Assembly: GCA_003864495.1 (NCBI GenBank)
Contig: ML133420.1
Coordinates: forward strand, 2,171,238 to 2,235,237
Direction of reading: 5' to 3'
Length of the DNA: 64,000 bases
Source: Nemopilema nomurai
Taxonomy: Eukaryota; Cnidaria; Scyphozoa; Rhizostomeae; Rhizostomatidae
A program made the translations under genes and the position numbers. Below are positions 37,217 through 50,200 of this stretch, in pieces (positions within the stretch are counted from its first letter, which is position 1; each line of letters starts with the position of its first letter). The notes beneath the pieces are model-generated. The model made no database searches, had not been told where the DNA came from, and worked only from the letters and a program-made list of their open reading frames with translations.

Positions 37217-38766
37217 GAATTGCGTTTTAAACAATGGCGCAGTAATGTTGATGGTTGATTAATTACTTGGTTACCGGGTTAGTTACCCGTTAGAGTTTGG
37301 AAACGCGTCGGCGATGTGTTCATCGGCTGTGTGTCGGAGGCAACCCCTCTGCTCGCTACGGCTTCATCGAAACGAGGTTTAGTAAATAGCCACATCGTTG
37401 TTTTGACTAGGCCTAAGAAGCCTACAGAATCGCGAAAAAATCCTCTTTTTCAGAAATGGCACAGGTTTAGGCACAGAAAGTTTACGATGTTGCCCAACTT
37501 CTAAACGTCCTGTAATGTTGCCTTGCTATTGTTGTTTTTCTCATTTAACTAAAATATTGGAGGTGCAAGATACGAACAAAGGCAGAGGTTTTAGATAGAA
37601 ACTAGAAAGTCAACTTAAAACACTTTGACACCCTCGATTAGTTTGGATCCATCTCTTTCTCTGTTCCTACTTCTATTTCCTTTTGAAATCTCTTCTCGGT
37701 TCACCAGAGTCATGGCTCATGAACAAAGAACTAGGCCTAGCACAAGTGGTCTGCCAATGAATTGAGTTTTTTTAACGAATATTACTACAGCTTCCATTGT
37801 ATGTACTTCATATGGACATGGCTTTAACCAGTCATGAAAGAAACATTTTCTAGTATATCAGCATGAAGTTAACCTTTTGGCAATTTTTGTTGTCCACCGA
37901 AGAAGAAAAATCGGAAGCAAAGAAACGACCATTAAAAGAAGCTTGGTCTTGAATTGAGACTCTAAAGGCCTTAGCTCTAAGGACTTGACAAAATATGGAG
38001 AGGAAAAGTATAACAAGGATAATTGTAAACTACTCTATTTTCAGACGAAAATCAATTCATCACATCTGATCTAACTTTTATATCATGCCTTCGCAATTAT
38101 ATATCAACTCATTGCTTAAGATTTTATATTTTAAATTTTGTAAATTTTTATTTAAGGCACAATGAAAAACTACTTAAATGGAATTGTGTTAAATTTCATA
38201 TCACTCATCTTTGGCAAAGCGTTCTGTGCTAACGGACCATCGCAAAGTGGCACTTCTTAATGCAAAAGGAACACTTCTCAAAATTAGGCCAACTGGAAGA
38301 AGAAAGCGATGTTAATCTCCATCATTCTTTGCTCCAGCTTCCTTGTGCAAAACACTAATTTTCCGGAACACAAAAGTGTTATATTTGTTATAACCTCGCT
38401 TTTTCGCACAACCTCGTTGCCACTCAAGATATTGTTTGGGATGTTTTCTACTGACTGAAAAGATAGCGAGAGGAAGTGCCTTGGCTTGAATGCGTTCTCA
38501 AATCAAACATTGTCTTGAGGACCAATCGTAATGTATATGTAGCTAGAAAAGAAACTAAATTATTATCATTCCAATTTCCAAGCCGTGACTCAACCAGGAA
38601 AACGTTCTGCCGGTCGTCGGCTTCCGAGGTGACAACCGGCCTACTTTACCTTGACCGCAACATTTTCGTTTTGCTGCGTTCACTCGTTTCTATGTGCCTA
38701 ATGTTGATGGGAGGCCTGTGCCATGAATGATTAATAAAGTTGCTTATTGATGAGTTTATTTTAAGT

Positions 38767-41700
38767 ATGGAAGCTGCATCGCATACTAGACACGGACCGA
38801 GTCGCCGGCAGCACAACAGGAGAATGAGAAGTGCTGTCGAAGCGAGAAGAGAAATTGGAGATTTAGGCGAAGGCTTGCCTGCCCAGAGATCGAAGCCAAA
38901 GAAGCAGCTTAACTTCTATCAAGCCATGAGCGACTTTCAAAAAATGTTTCCACATATCGAGAAGGATGTAATTGAAGCAGTTCTGAGAGCTAACGATGGT
39001 GTTGTGCAAGTTACAATCGATCAGTTGCTATTGTTATCAGAAGGAAGCGAAACTGACGCGAAGCATGACGAAGATGACCCTCACTTGCCAGATTACCACG
39101 AGAGCCAGAGCTATGAAGACGATCCACCTCCTGCCTACTCAGAAATTGAGCATGACGTACTCAACGACTTTGTCAGGGAAAACCAGGAATTTCAAAATCG
39201 ACGGCAGCAAGATGTTATCGAGAGCCCCACAGTTGGGGTGAGAGCAAGGTCAAGTCATTGGAAACCACCGCTTGTAGGGCCACTACCCCCAGACTTCTTA
39301 AGGTTATCTGATTACCCAATAGAAAGTTCAGCTTCAGAACATCGAACACCAACAACATGTGTTCAAGAATCAGCCATGGACAATTTCCTCTCTGATAAAG
39401 ACTTGGAACAATTTCTTGAAGATGAAAAACTAGCTATGTTCCTACAAAATGAGGAGTTCATGCGTCAACTCAGAAGAGATCCAGATTTTCTAATGTCTCT
39501 TGAAGAGGGTAATGCTTTTCAAACTTAATTGTTTAATTTATATTTGCACTTTCATATTCCATTGTTCAGGGTTGAATCTATAAACATGTCCAAGATGTAT
39601 ACCACACAAACTATAAATTTCCTTAGAGTGTTAGTGACATATGCCCCAGTGATGTACAATATCACTAGTAACTTCTTACCCTACAGATCACAAAAAGTTT
39701 ATGCAGACACAACCAAGCCTAGTAGTTGCGGATGGGGCATCATCACACCCAGAGCGAGGAGTGAAAACACCTCACTCTGGTGGGGCAAGACCTAGACATT
39801 CAAGTTCTTCAGGAAACGATGAAGCTGTATTTAATAGGAAACTCAAACACATGGGAAAATGTAAGTATGGAAGCCGGTTTGTTCATGACATACCATCTTG
39901 TTACGATTAGCAAGTACTATGCACCAGTAAATTTTCGACAATAAGCACACTGCTGAGTTGCATCTTTTTTTCTAATTTTTCTTTGTCAGTCTAACTGCCT
40001 TTTGGAAGTGGGCTTTTCTTGTACAGACAAATTAATTTGACTTCAATTGAATTAGCAACAATTTATCCAGAGACATATGCTATTAAAGTATCAGCGTTTG
40101 TGAAATAGGACAAAGCATAACACATGCTCAGTTGTACAGAAGATTGCTTTACTTTACATCTGATATAGCATCCATTACCATGCTCAATTTTAGGATCTTA
40201 ATACAAAACAGGGACTTGTGAAATTTCCGTATCCATTGTATGAACCAATGTTTAAGGAAAGTTTAGATACATTGAAAAAGGAAACTGCATTAAAATCTGC
40301 ATTCATACTCTAATACACTTAAAGCAAAAAAAAATAGTCTGCATTTATACTATAGACTGATGAGATGTTGTCTTGTTTTGAACCATTAATTTCCTATGTT
40401 GGAGCTTTATAAGATTTTGTAGGATTTTGAATAGGATCTGTTCAAGGGATATCATATTTCATAATACAGAAAGGACCCTATTATATGTGTTTTAAGACAT
40501 CTGATGTTTTCAGGTGAAGCCTTTTGCATAAATGTTTTGCCCAGTCAATGAGTTTGTTTCGTGCATGTATCTATTTCACTTCCCTGTATAAAGTTATTAA
40601 ACCTCATTTGCAGCAACACGAAAAAGGTTGGCTAAGATGGCAAAGAAATTTTCAAGGAAAAAATATCAAAAGTTGTATCCTTCACAAAAGCATGTAATAT
40701 TGCCATAATGCATTTCTATTTCTTCCAACCATTCAATGCAAGCATATACCTTTAATGAAGCAAGTTTCGAAAATGTTATTGCTAATTGCAAATGTTATTG
40801 CTAATTGCAAATGGTATTGCTAATTGTAAAAACTGCTATAGCTATTGATTATTAACAATTTTTGTAAGACTGAAGTTGGGCATTTTTGGCTCATCATCAC
40901 CTCAAGGATGATGTTAGTATCCGTATGTGTTGGTTGAAGCTAAGTTGTTTTTAAAAATTGAGTGATTTTGGATCAAGGGAGCGGAACACCTGTTAAGTTT
41001 GATTGTAGTTTTAGTATTTTCTTTCTCCTGTTGTAGAAAGAAAACTTTGTCAGAAATCTGCTTTTGCAAGCTTGATTAGTAATCAGATCTATTCTAAGAA
41101 CAATTTTGAATTTTATGTTTTGGTGAGCTTTTTCATTGTCAGCTCCAGCATAAGATAATCAGCATTCTACATTTTTGAGAAAATAGAAGGATGATAGAGC
41201 TATCCTCAGTGTTTTTATTTAGTCTTGAGGTGTGTGACTACCCTTGATACTAAATAGTCCCCCTCCCATGGCTGCTTCTACTGCTAATCTTCTTGAAGAG
41301 GAAAGTGATGATGAAACTACAAATGGATTGGGTAAGAAGCTCTTGTTAATAATGCTGTCTTTAGTTGGCAGTTATCTACACAAGTTGAACAGCTCTTCCA
41401 GTACTCTCATTCTTCGAAATTTCAGCTTTTGCCTGGATTCTTTGTTTTGTTTCAACGATTTTATTTCAAGCCATTTGTGAGTAATTCCTCGTTGTTTTAT
41501 TGATTATTTTTTCTAGAAGGCATTCAGGAGGTTGAAAAAGAACCTTCTACTGACAAGTACACTAGATTGACTAGAAATGATACGGTTTGTTTTTATAGTT
41601 TTTGATGCTTTTTGCTTGTGTTATTTGCACAAACCAACTTACTGAACATATTAAACAAACATAGCAAGGTATAAGAACTTTAAATATTGTTGAGGAGTTA

Positions 41701-41967
41701 ACCTAATGCATCAGATTTGGTTGATGTATAGATACCCACTGTTACCTTATGCAATACAGACTATTTTTGGTCATTTTCCCTGTATTTTAAACTTGAACAA
41801 AATTTAGTTGGCTCTGTAAATGTAGGGGATCTTTATTTTGATGCAGTTTCTTTCTTTAGGCTGGTGCAAGAAAACTACCCCAGGTGCCAACTGAAAGGAA
41901 GAAGGCTAATGAAGAGCCAATTGTTTTTTACAACGAGGATGATGAATTTGGATATAAGAGTGACTAG
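38767..41967 (+). CDS. CUEDC1: CUEDC1, CUE domain-containing protein 1
   Basis: Six exons: 38767-39508, 39687-39860, 40614-40671, 41258-41331, 41517-41584 and 41860-41967. All phases match, giving 1,224 nt and 407 aa (human 386 aa). The start is the ATG at 38767; the longer frame begins only with TTG. The CUE (ubiquitin-binding) domain is at about residues 50-92: FYQAMSDFQKMFPHIEKDVI, then VLRANDGVVQVTIDQLL. Next come an acidic stretch with PPPAY, the family block HWKPPLVGPLPPDFLRL, LEDEKLAMFLQNEEFM, then KLKHMGKSTRKR in a basic region, and AASTANLLEEE. The PPAY motif parallels PPxY sites in vertebrate CUEDC1 and could bind WW-domain (Nedd4-type) ligases. The last two exons (LPQVPTERKK, FYNEDDEFGYKSD) are assigned by phase and position. 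Confidence 0.93.
40771..40827 (+). repeat. Three tandem copies of a 19-bp unit
   Basis: AAATGTTATTGCTAATTGC occurs at 40771, 40790 and 40809; the third copy has two changes. It lies in the CUEDC1 intron after exon 3. Confidence 0.85.
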
Positions 41968-42603
41968 AATAATGGGTTTGTTATGAAGCATATGCATACT
42001 GTTTCAAGTGTGCAAAGTTTTGCTACTGAGATGTAAAAACCTATATTTAAATTGGTATGCCAAGCCTTTTGCAAATGTCGGGAAGTAAGGAGACTTCTAG
42101 GTTTCCTTTATCAGCATTCTGCTGCCTTGTCTACTTTGTCTCCAAGCAGAAAAAGCTTATTATAAATAGAATGAATTGCCTATAGGTGGCAAAGTATTTG
42201 TACCTTGAATTAGGAGAATCCAGTTGGTCGTTTTATAACAGCTATTCTATGGAACTGTAGCACCGTTGGTCCTTTAAGGGGTCGGGGCTCTAGTTACTAC
42301 ACATAATTGATGCGAAATTTGTAAAGTTGAAGGATCTATTGAACTCTCTTATTGTTAGGGCTTAGTTTAATTTTTCTGTAACGCGACTTATACGATATTT
42401 GATATAATTATCATTAGGTGCCAGATGTAGTGATCAGGTGTAATTTCCAAATGTTTTGTATCATATGTATATTCAACTCTAATATTTCTTGTATAATTCA
42501 CGTAATCTTGTTTAAACAATATTCACAGCCGCAAGTATACACAAGTCTTCGATTTTTCGAGGTTGGATAATCTTTAAATCCTTTCCTCTATAGTTTTCGT
42601 TGT

Positions 42604-42609
42604 AATAAA
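42604..42609 (+). terminator. Possible polyadenylation signal after CUEDC1
   Basis: AATAAA about 640 nt beyond the CUEDC1 stop. It is the nearest canonical signal noticed on the plus strand. Confidence 0.35.
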
Positions 42610-43161
42610 TGAGTGTGACTGGGCAAAATGCTGTATTATTGAGCAATACCATTAGATTTGAAACTTTTCTGAATTTAATTTTCTCCGGCTCGACTGAGAT
42701 AGATGAGAAGATAATCTTTATGCGGTCAACACTAATATTATGTTTTAACAGAATTAATTGTTTTGTGTTCTAGTGTCACTGCTCATAAATTATCTGTGAG
42801 ACTCGCCCTTTAGAAATTCGGTAAACGCCCCTTTGAAAAGTGCTTGCGTTATTGCATTCATTTTTATGCGCAATTCGGTTAAGAACAAACTTAAATTAGC
42901 TCCTATGAAAAGGCATTTCTTCTAAAAAAATGTGTCCCCACTAAAGGTCTATCCGAGCAAATCGTCACTTTTTCAAATGCATCGCCGCGTTTTGGAACAA
43001 CATGCTCAAAGTTTAAGGTGACATTTTGGAGTTGCATGCTGCTTTGAATATTTCACAGCATGCTCCCAGTTCGAGAATCAAGATGTGGTAGGCTCTTTAT
43101 TTTTGCTTCTCTCCTCAAACAAAGTTTCGTGTTCTGCCCAGGCAAACGTAGCAAAGCAGAT

Positions 43162-43234
43162 AGTCCCCAGAAGCATCATAACGAGGCCATTATTATGATG
43201 CTCCAGTCCCCAGAAGCATCATAACGAGGCCATT
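43162..43234 (+). repeat. 30-bp direct duplication with a hairpin between the copies
   Basis: The 30 bases beginning AGTCCCCAGAAGCATCATAA and ending CGAGGCCATT occur at 43162-43191 and again at 43205-43234. The spacer TTATGATGCT is the inverse of AGCATCATAA inside each copy, so a stem-loop can form. Confidence 0.85.
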
Positions 43235-43977
43235 GTCAATATTCCTAAACCTTGACATGAGCGAAATGTTCATCCAAACTTCACTTTTAGAACATCACAG
43301 TGAACAGGTTGGAGAGGTATCTTTCGTGGCACTGTCTCGAAGGCTAGCTGACGCGGCAATAGAGTGCTTGATTGACGTAAAAAGCAACGGCTTAGCATCT
43401 CAGAGTGCTTTGTATGCTGGCAATAGATAGATCTATAAATGGAGTACATGACTTGAGTCACGGCAAAGGACGAATCAAGAGAGAGATTGAAGGGGGGAGT
43501 GGAAAACAGGGTTGCCAAAAGTTTTCAAACCATAAATATAAGGATCGACCTATCTCCCGATCGGAAAGTCATCGATAAGCGTTCTATAAAGTTATCAAAA
43601 ATCAATGACATGAAAGCTCTACTATAGAGTGTCAACACAACTGACGGATTCTTAAAAGTTCCCCTCTAGTCTGGAAATTTATATTTGATTTTTCGTGGCA
43701 CAGAGGTCTAAGACCTACTTTCGATTCTCTGCTCCATCATTGTGCTCGAGCCGAGGTCTTTAATTGACCTTCAAGGCTTTTTCTTTTCAAAAGAATTTTC
43801 TGCATAATTGGCACACGATTCCCAAAAGGGGCGCCAGATTAACTCGGCGTAGGGAGAGTAAACCCGAAGGTGCTTCTTAAATCTGCCACTGGGCACAACT
43901 GTCTCCCCGTTTTCTGCATTTATCCCTTGTTATCAATCAAAAGTCCAATTTTACAAATTCTTTCTTGATTTACTCGG

Positions 43978-44634
43978 AAAATGATAAAATTTAAGCAAGA
44001 GGGGATTACAGAGATCGTAAGGAACTGATACGTTGTGATTTGATTTGAGTTGTCCTTTTTGGAGAACGATTTCCTTTGCTGATGATGACTCTTTCCTCTG
44101 CCCTTCTTGACTAGCCATTTTGCCGTTAACCATACGAGCCTGTAGGCTTTTCGCTGCTTCAAGAACTTGCTTTATAGACAATCAGTGTATGACTGCAAGT
44201 GTTCACCTACCACGGAGGCTGTTCGAGCCCAGTTGATCATACCATACCATGGATTTTCGAAAATCTATGCTGAAAGACTGTCGATTTTGGGCATATGCCA
44301 ACATTCTCATGTGTGGTTGCGGGAGCTTCAACAGAAAAATATCATAAAAGTTGGACGAGGTTAAGGGAAAGGAAACTTGTGACGAAAGAGATCCTTTCTT
44401 CATAGGAAAGCTTAGAAGCGTTAACTGCTTTTGCCTTGTCGCATTCAAATTGCCTTGTCGCATTCTATACAGAGGTTGGTATCTTAGATAGTGCATAGGC
44501 CATAGAATGTAATTTTCATCTCCTTTTGAGACCATCCAGAATGAAAACTTGCTGTTCCAAACTTTGACTTTCAAAATTCGTAATATTCTTTTTAATTTCC
44601 TTTTTAGCTTACAATTTTCCGTACAGTCTGCCAT
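43978..44634 (-). CDS. Possible unnamed minus-strand gene, low support
   Basis: An ATG at 44634 in a YY1-like AAGATGGC context starts MADCTEN and reaches a good donor (GTAAGC) after 22 nt. Further along the minus strand, an open block with KLPQPHMRMLAYAQNRQSF ends at a donor (ATG then GTATGG, about 44248). After that a basic block follows acceptor-like AG near 44160, readable either as QVLEAAKSLQARMVNGKMAS or, in another frame, as LKQRKAYRLVWLTAKWLV. I recognise no family and cannot choose the frame, so the exon structure is not established. Confidence 0.2.
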
Positions 44635-44876
44635 CTTTAGAAAAACTGCAAAAAACAGCGCCCACCGAAACTGTCTTGGCGTTGGCGTAATGTTTTGATT
44701 GTTGATTTAAAAAATTGTTTCCGACTCTGAATAATATATGTGCCATTAACCATTCGGACCTCATTGATGAAATCAAATATTCTTGGAAATTGATATAAAC
44801 AAGACACTTCAGTGAAATTCCTTTCTAGCCTGAAAATTACACAACTCCGGTAGTTTTTACCTGATATGACGGAGAA

Positions 44877-44939
44877 TATTGGATCGCGCGGATGAAATAT
44901 TGGATCGCGCGGATGAAATGTTGGAGCGCGTGGTAGAAC
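44877..44939 (+). repeat. Three tandem copies of a 21-bp unit
   Basis: The unit TATTGGATCGCGCGGATGAAA is exact at 44877 and 44898 apart from one late change, and diverged at 44919. It is CG-rich compared with its surroundings. Confidence 0.8.
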
Positions 44940-46992
44940 ATATTTGATGTAGAATACTGGGAGCGTCCTGCAATATGCAGAGTGCTGCCACGTATAGAAT
45001 TACAATGAACATATGCAAGTAATTGGGACATAGAAATGCCTGGGTTTAGCCGCGATACTTGATTATAATGCTGAAATGACCGGCACGAGAACATATCCAT
45101 GTGATAGTTTGACTCCTTGGATGAAACTTTAAATGTGTGCCTTCTTGCCAATAAAATCACTGCAAACAATGGAAACCAAAGGAGCACGGTTTATAAAACC
45201 TCACCTGCAGATTCCTAATCTCAAAGTACAAACTCCGTACATTAACTTTTGAAAATTGCAAATTAAATGTGGAATAAATAGAGAAATCTTTCTCACCTGA
45301 TAAAAAACTGAGCCTTTCGTTACTCTTAACTGCAAACAAGCAGCGATATAAACAGAGATCTTCCATCTCCATCGCTGCTTAGGCTAAATGTGTTGTTAAC
45401 GCTGAGCGAATGCTTACAAACACTTGGGAATTAGGCTTCGCTTCATTGTGCACCCACATGTCCCTTGAGGATCTGGGGAATTTGCAAAACAACTCCCCTT
45501 GCCATAGATCAACCAAAATGGTTTTAATTCAATGGCAACAACTGAAGTGGGTAAAATTTCATATTCCTGTTGATTAATTTTCAACTTCCCCCACCAGATT
45601 ACGTTTGTACTTAATTAAAAGACATAACTTCTTATAGAGATGTTGCAACAACTAGAGCAGTATGTGTGTGTAATATCACGTGTAATACTAACTATGTTTG
45701 AACAAGAGTGTGCCCTTTGACACGAGTCATATCTCTGTTTTTAGTGGACCTTAATTCTTAATCCTGAGTGTCGCCTAAATTTTTATTTCGGCGAGAATTC
45801 ACACAAAGTAAAAATACTGCATATTCAATTCGTTTAAAGATTAATTCGAATGCAGCAAGCGAAAGCAGTACAATAATAAAATTTACAGGTACCAAATCCA
45901 GATAGTAACATATCTGTTAAATAGTATTTATCTGGAGAGACATTTTTTTCAAAATAATAAAACGAGGCAGCTTATATAAAATAAACTGCGATTCATAATC
46001 TCGAGAAAGCAACAAAAATAGTAAATACAAAGAATGAGCGGTACAATTGTTACTAAATTCAATTCAAAATAATTTTTCCATTTTTAAATGTTTGATTAAG
46101 TTGAAACATGATGTACACAGTCATCACTTCAGAACTTTAAAGAGGCTTTGGCAGAACAAAATTCTGGCGGAAAATATCTTTACAAAGCGTCTCGACTCTT
46201 GAGATATTTCAAATAAAACAAGTTACAGGTTATAAATGCGTACAAATAACTTAACACTGATAGCACATTTTAACAATAAAGGCTCTTCTACAAAAGACAA
46301 CGAAATGCGTGGTAGCTTTGAACGTTTCAAGGAAAATATTGCTGTCTTGTTTGAAGCTTTAAAATGTTGTGATCTGACAATTATAAAAGAGAACAAGCGA
46401 TAAAAACTGTTAAACGGGCCTAGGGTAACCAACAGATTTGACTTTGTTTGGGCCCAAGAAGCCTTTAAGGAGAGGGTTAAAAATGAACGTAGGGGGCGGG
46501 AAGAAAATAATTTGACGGCAATCTTCACCGAGCAAATGAATAATCGTTGTATCATTTTAATCAATTAAATTCTCGCTCGCCATTGGTAAACATGGTGTGG
46601 CAACGGGCGAGAATTGTTACTTCAAGGGTCAAAGCACTTTAGGGTGTTTTCTGTAGAAGCAGCCTTTTAGGGTATTGTGGAACCAGGAAGACATAAACGC
46701 AAGCAACGAAGCTATAAGCAGATTTTTTTCGTGACGTGTTGTAAGATGCGTTTACTATACATTCACAAGATTATAATCGCTGATGCTTTCAATGGCTCCA
46801 AATTAAGATAACAGCAATCATTGGCTCGCTTTTAATGTGGCTATTATAAAATACATTCGTGACAATTGACTTACAAATTATATTTGTTTAGTAAATAACA
46901 AATGTACCATTTTTCTAAATATATTTCGCATCTCTGGCAACTTGAAAAATTTCTCGGCATCGCTGCACATCCAATAATCTCCCTACCATAAA

Positions 46993-47219
46993 TCATTTAC
47001 TTTCCAACGAAAATGGAGGGATGCGTACATCGAAGACAGTTCCATCTGGACGCTCCATTCTATATGTGCCCCTGCGGATGAATGGAAACTTGATCAAGAA
47101 CACCTTTTGTTTTCAACTTATGCAGTAATTCTTTAGCCCTATTGTTTTCATCAAGCTCTTTCTTTTCCTTTTTCATTAAATTCAATAACTCTCTATTATC
47201 GATTTTTGAGAGCTATTTT

Positions 47220-47276
<57 letters not shown>

Positions 47277-50200
47277 ATGTTAGTTAGTTAGTTATAAAGT
47301 TGTACAGTGACACACGTGGAGCGATTCTCTTAGGTTTTTCACTCTACTTTAGAGAAACAAGTCAGCTTAGCTTATTAAGATTTATTTAAACTAGCAAATA
47401 CGACTAAACAGCAACATTTACTAAATTGGTGACCAAGACGTGACCCGAACACGCAGCCTTCAAGTCTCACGAGTAAATAGAACTTCAAATCATCTGGCTG
47501 TTCGGAAACGGCATAGTAACAAGGAAACAAGGCAGCCAAATTTTCGATAGCATCCCTGAATGTGGGCCTAGCTTCAGCTTGGAGACGTCACATTATCATG
47601 ACGTAAGTGCATCACGTGGGCAACCTAGTTATTGTGCCATGCATTTAGCATTTGCATTACCACGGCAGTGTGTTGCTGGTACGTGACTTCAATAAGAGGA
47701 CACCATGCACTTGTAACTACCACAGTTAGGCTTCTATCTGGTAAAAGGAAATCCAGCCTTTAGCACAAGTCGTTATGGAAGACGAAATGTCCCAACCTAC
47801 CACATGTGGCCACTGGGCGCTTGCAAGGAGACGTGACTGCTGTACTGAAACGCCGGCTGGCGGGGAGAGAGAACGGGCTCTTGGCCAACGACGCCCCTCC
47901 CTCTTACTGTCTCCAATGTGCCAGAAAGGCTGAAGATTCTCCAGTGCCTTTCACGAAGCTGTATCGTGTTGACGCCGAGGTTCTCCAGTCGAATGCTGTA
48001 TCGCCACTGCAGAAAAGAAGCCACAGTTTAGAAAATGGAAGTTGAAGGATGAGTGAAAACCGGTGCTACCATTGCAAGCAGACATCAGAATCAGAGGTAG
48101 CGTCACTCTTACTAGAAATCTAGAGATAACAGAGAAATAATCCAGGGAATGATGGGTCATGTTTAATGAAAATAAATCATTTTTGCGCAAGTAATCAAAA
48201 GTCTGCTCAATCCCTTAAGTTGGGCAGATGAGGTCAAAACGCAATTCTTAAGAAGTTTGCAGGCTTCGACCTCCAAAGATCTAAAAAAAGAAGTGAATAT
48301 GATTCGGGTTTTCTATTTCAAACATCCAGAGCTTAATATCTTTCTTCCGATCAATAATTCGTCTTCCATGCGATATGGCAACTTCTATCACGAGTTTTCC
48401 AGCACTAAGCTAAGACCTCATTATTGCACTCAAAGAATGCAATGCAAATGCTGAGGAAATTGCCTAGCAATTAGACAGACTCAAGATACATACCCAAAAG
48501 CTCTGTGCCTTCTGAACATTCTGCAAATAAGATGCAAAAGCTTAAAAAAGGAGCAACCAGAAAAAAATGTTGATGAATGTCAAAAACAAGAGACACGTGT
48601 GGAAAAAGGCCTATTAGGATACTATAGTACACTAACAAAGGCAATACACGAAAATGGCATTAAATTTTCAACAATGGCAATTTATAACTAATAAATGGTA
48701 CATTAACTCTTTCTTAGCGTTACTTGCTGAAAATGCTTTGTAGAAGCCATCAGCTACAAGGAGCAAATGCGCAGTTAGCTGGGAATGATCGACATCCTTG
48801 AATAACATGACACCAGACCAAATGTAGTTGCACACCATCAGAAGCCAGATGTTACCTATACAACATACAAAACATGTGCTGTTTTCCTTTTGGCAAAAAA
48901 CACACAAAATAAGCTCTAGCAATCCACTACTTTCAAATACCCTCTGCACAAGATACATACCCGTGATCCCATGAAAAATGGGATGACAGTAACTCGGATA
49001 TCATCCGTTGTTTCCCTGTGAACATCGGATAGCTCCAGCCATTTGTGATTCTTACCATGCCAGTTTCTCAGGGCCTCGCTCGCACTGAATGATGGTACTA
49101 TAAAGATCAACAACAACAACATTTTGCAATATGTGCCAATACTAACGATCACGTTCAATTACCTATTGTAAGCTCTAAACAGCCGAGAAATGCGGAAAAG
49201 GAAACTTCAAAGACATGGTTTGATATCCTCAAAGGTACATATAGTAATCAAAACAGCAGGATAATCATCAAAGTTTCGATAACATTATCTACATTAGAAG
49301 AGACTCTAAAACTTAGCTATAACTGCCTCAAAGAATGCCAACCTCAAGGGCTGTAACGCAGGTTGGAAAGTGGAGGGGCCAAGAAAGATTTTAACAATCA
49401 TAACAAAAGATATTTAGAAAAGCTGTATTGTTTTACAAAAAAGTGCGGGGGCCATGCCCCCCCCCGGCCCCCCCTTCGTCGGAGGCCCTGAACCTTCCGA
49501 CACGATAATGGAGGTAATATTTTTCGTTCATAAAATCTTTTATTTTATCACCTATTGATAACTTGGGACACTAAATAAATTTTCGGTTTCTAAGGAGAGT
49601 TCTATGGGAGGGCAAATTATTGAATATGATCTTCCACAAGCCTTGGCTGCTCTCCGCTAAAGTGCGGACCCGTCCAGGGAACTCAGATCAAAAGTACGGA
49701 ACCACTAGCATCTATGAAATCTTAGGCAGCAATAATACCTCGGTCAGGGTCATGTATGAGAAATCGCTCAAAAAGTTCGTGTTGAATAGGCTGGTCTTCC
49801 GTGGTTGTGTACGGAAGGACATCCTCGTGATTGACATAGTCGAGACCTTAATGCGGAAAACAAGGTTATTAATATGGAAAATCAAGAGATCGACATCAGC
49901 AAAACGATATTGGTATACGATTCGCGGTTAATTTTCGCACAGTCCGCTTTTAAAAAACAGTAAAATCAGCACGATCAACCTCTATAAGAGTACGGCATAT
50001 AAGACTAAAACATTACGTATTGATTCAATCTTGGTACACGGAAGGAAACAAATTTACAAGCGCAAGCCTTGATGGAAAACAGGTGAGTGATATGGGAATA
50101 CATGATTACCTGGAATGGCATAGAGTGACGTATCTTTCTGATTTCCAAGAAAAGTGACAGCTTCCGGTTGCGCTCTCTGCAAAGCAAAACACAGTTGCAA

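Larger units (their letters stand above)
36569..38766. other. Spacer between the galactosyltransferase and CUEDC1
   Basis: It begins with the galactosyltransferase 3' UTR. A promoter-like patch lies at about 37190-37400. From there to 38766 the sequence is AT-rich; short open frames such as 38476-38730 have no family likeness and are probably 5' UTR or intron. Confidence 0.4.
41968..46992. other. Spacer between the tail-to-tail genes CUEDC1 and POLDIP2
   Basis: About 5 kb holding the 3' ends of both genes (CUEDC1 leftwards, POLDIP2 rightwards). It contains a short hairpin duplication at 43162, a possible unnamed minus-strand gene at about 43.9-44.63 kb, and a 21-bp tandem repeat at 44877. 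The rest is AT-rich without recognised features. Confidence 0.4.

Noticed and set aside
38740..38766. Nine extra N-terminal codons on CUEDC1
   Set aside because: That extension begins at TTG; the ATG at 38767 is the first proper start.
47806..48045. A plus-strand frame in a GC-rich patch
   Set aside because: Antisense to the conserved ApaG-domain exon of POLDIP2 (47801-48006), and it starts with GTG.
48916..49158. An apparent signal peptide (MLLLLIFIVPSFSAS) on the minus strand
   Set aside because: The hydrophobic part is intron sequence before the acceptor at 49098; only VPSFSAS onward is coding, in POLDIP2.
49620..49931. A 103-codon plus-strand frame
   Set aside because: It is antisense to POLDIP2 exon 49739-49846, whose minus-strand product matches the family closely.
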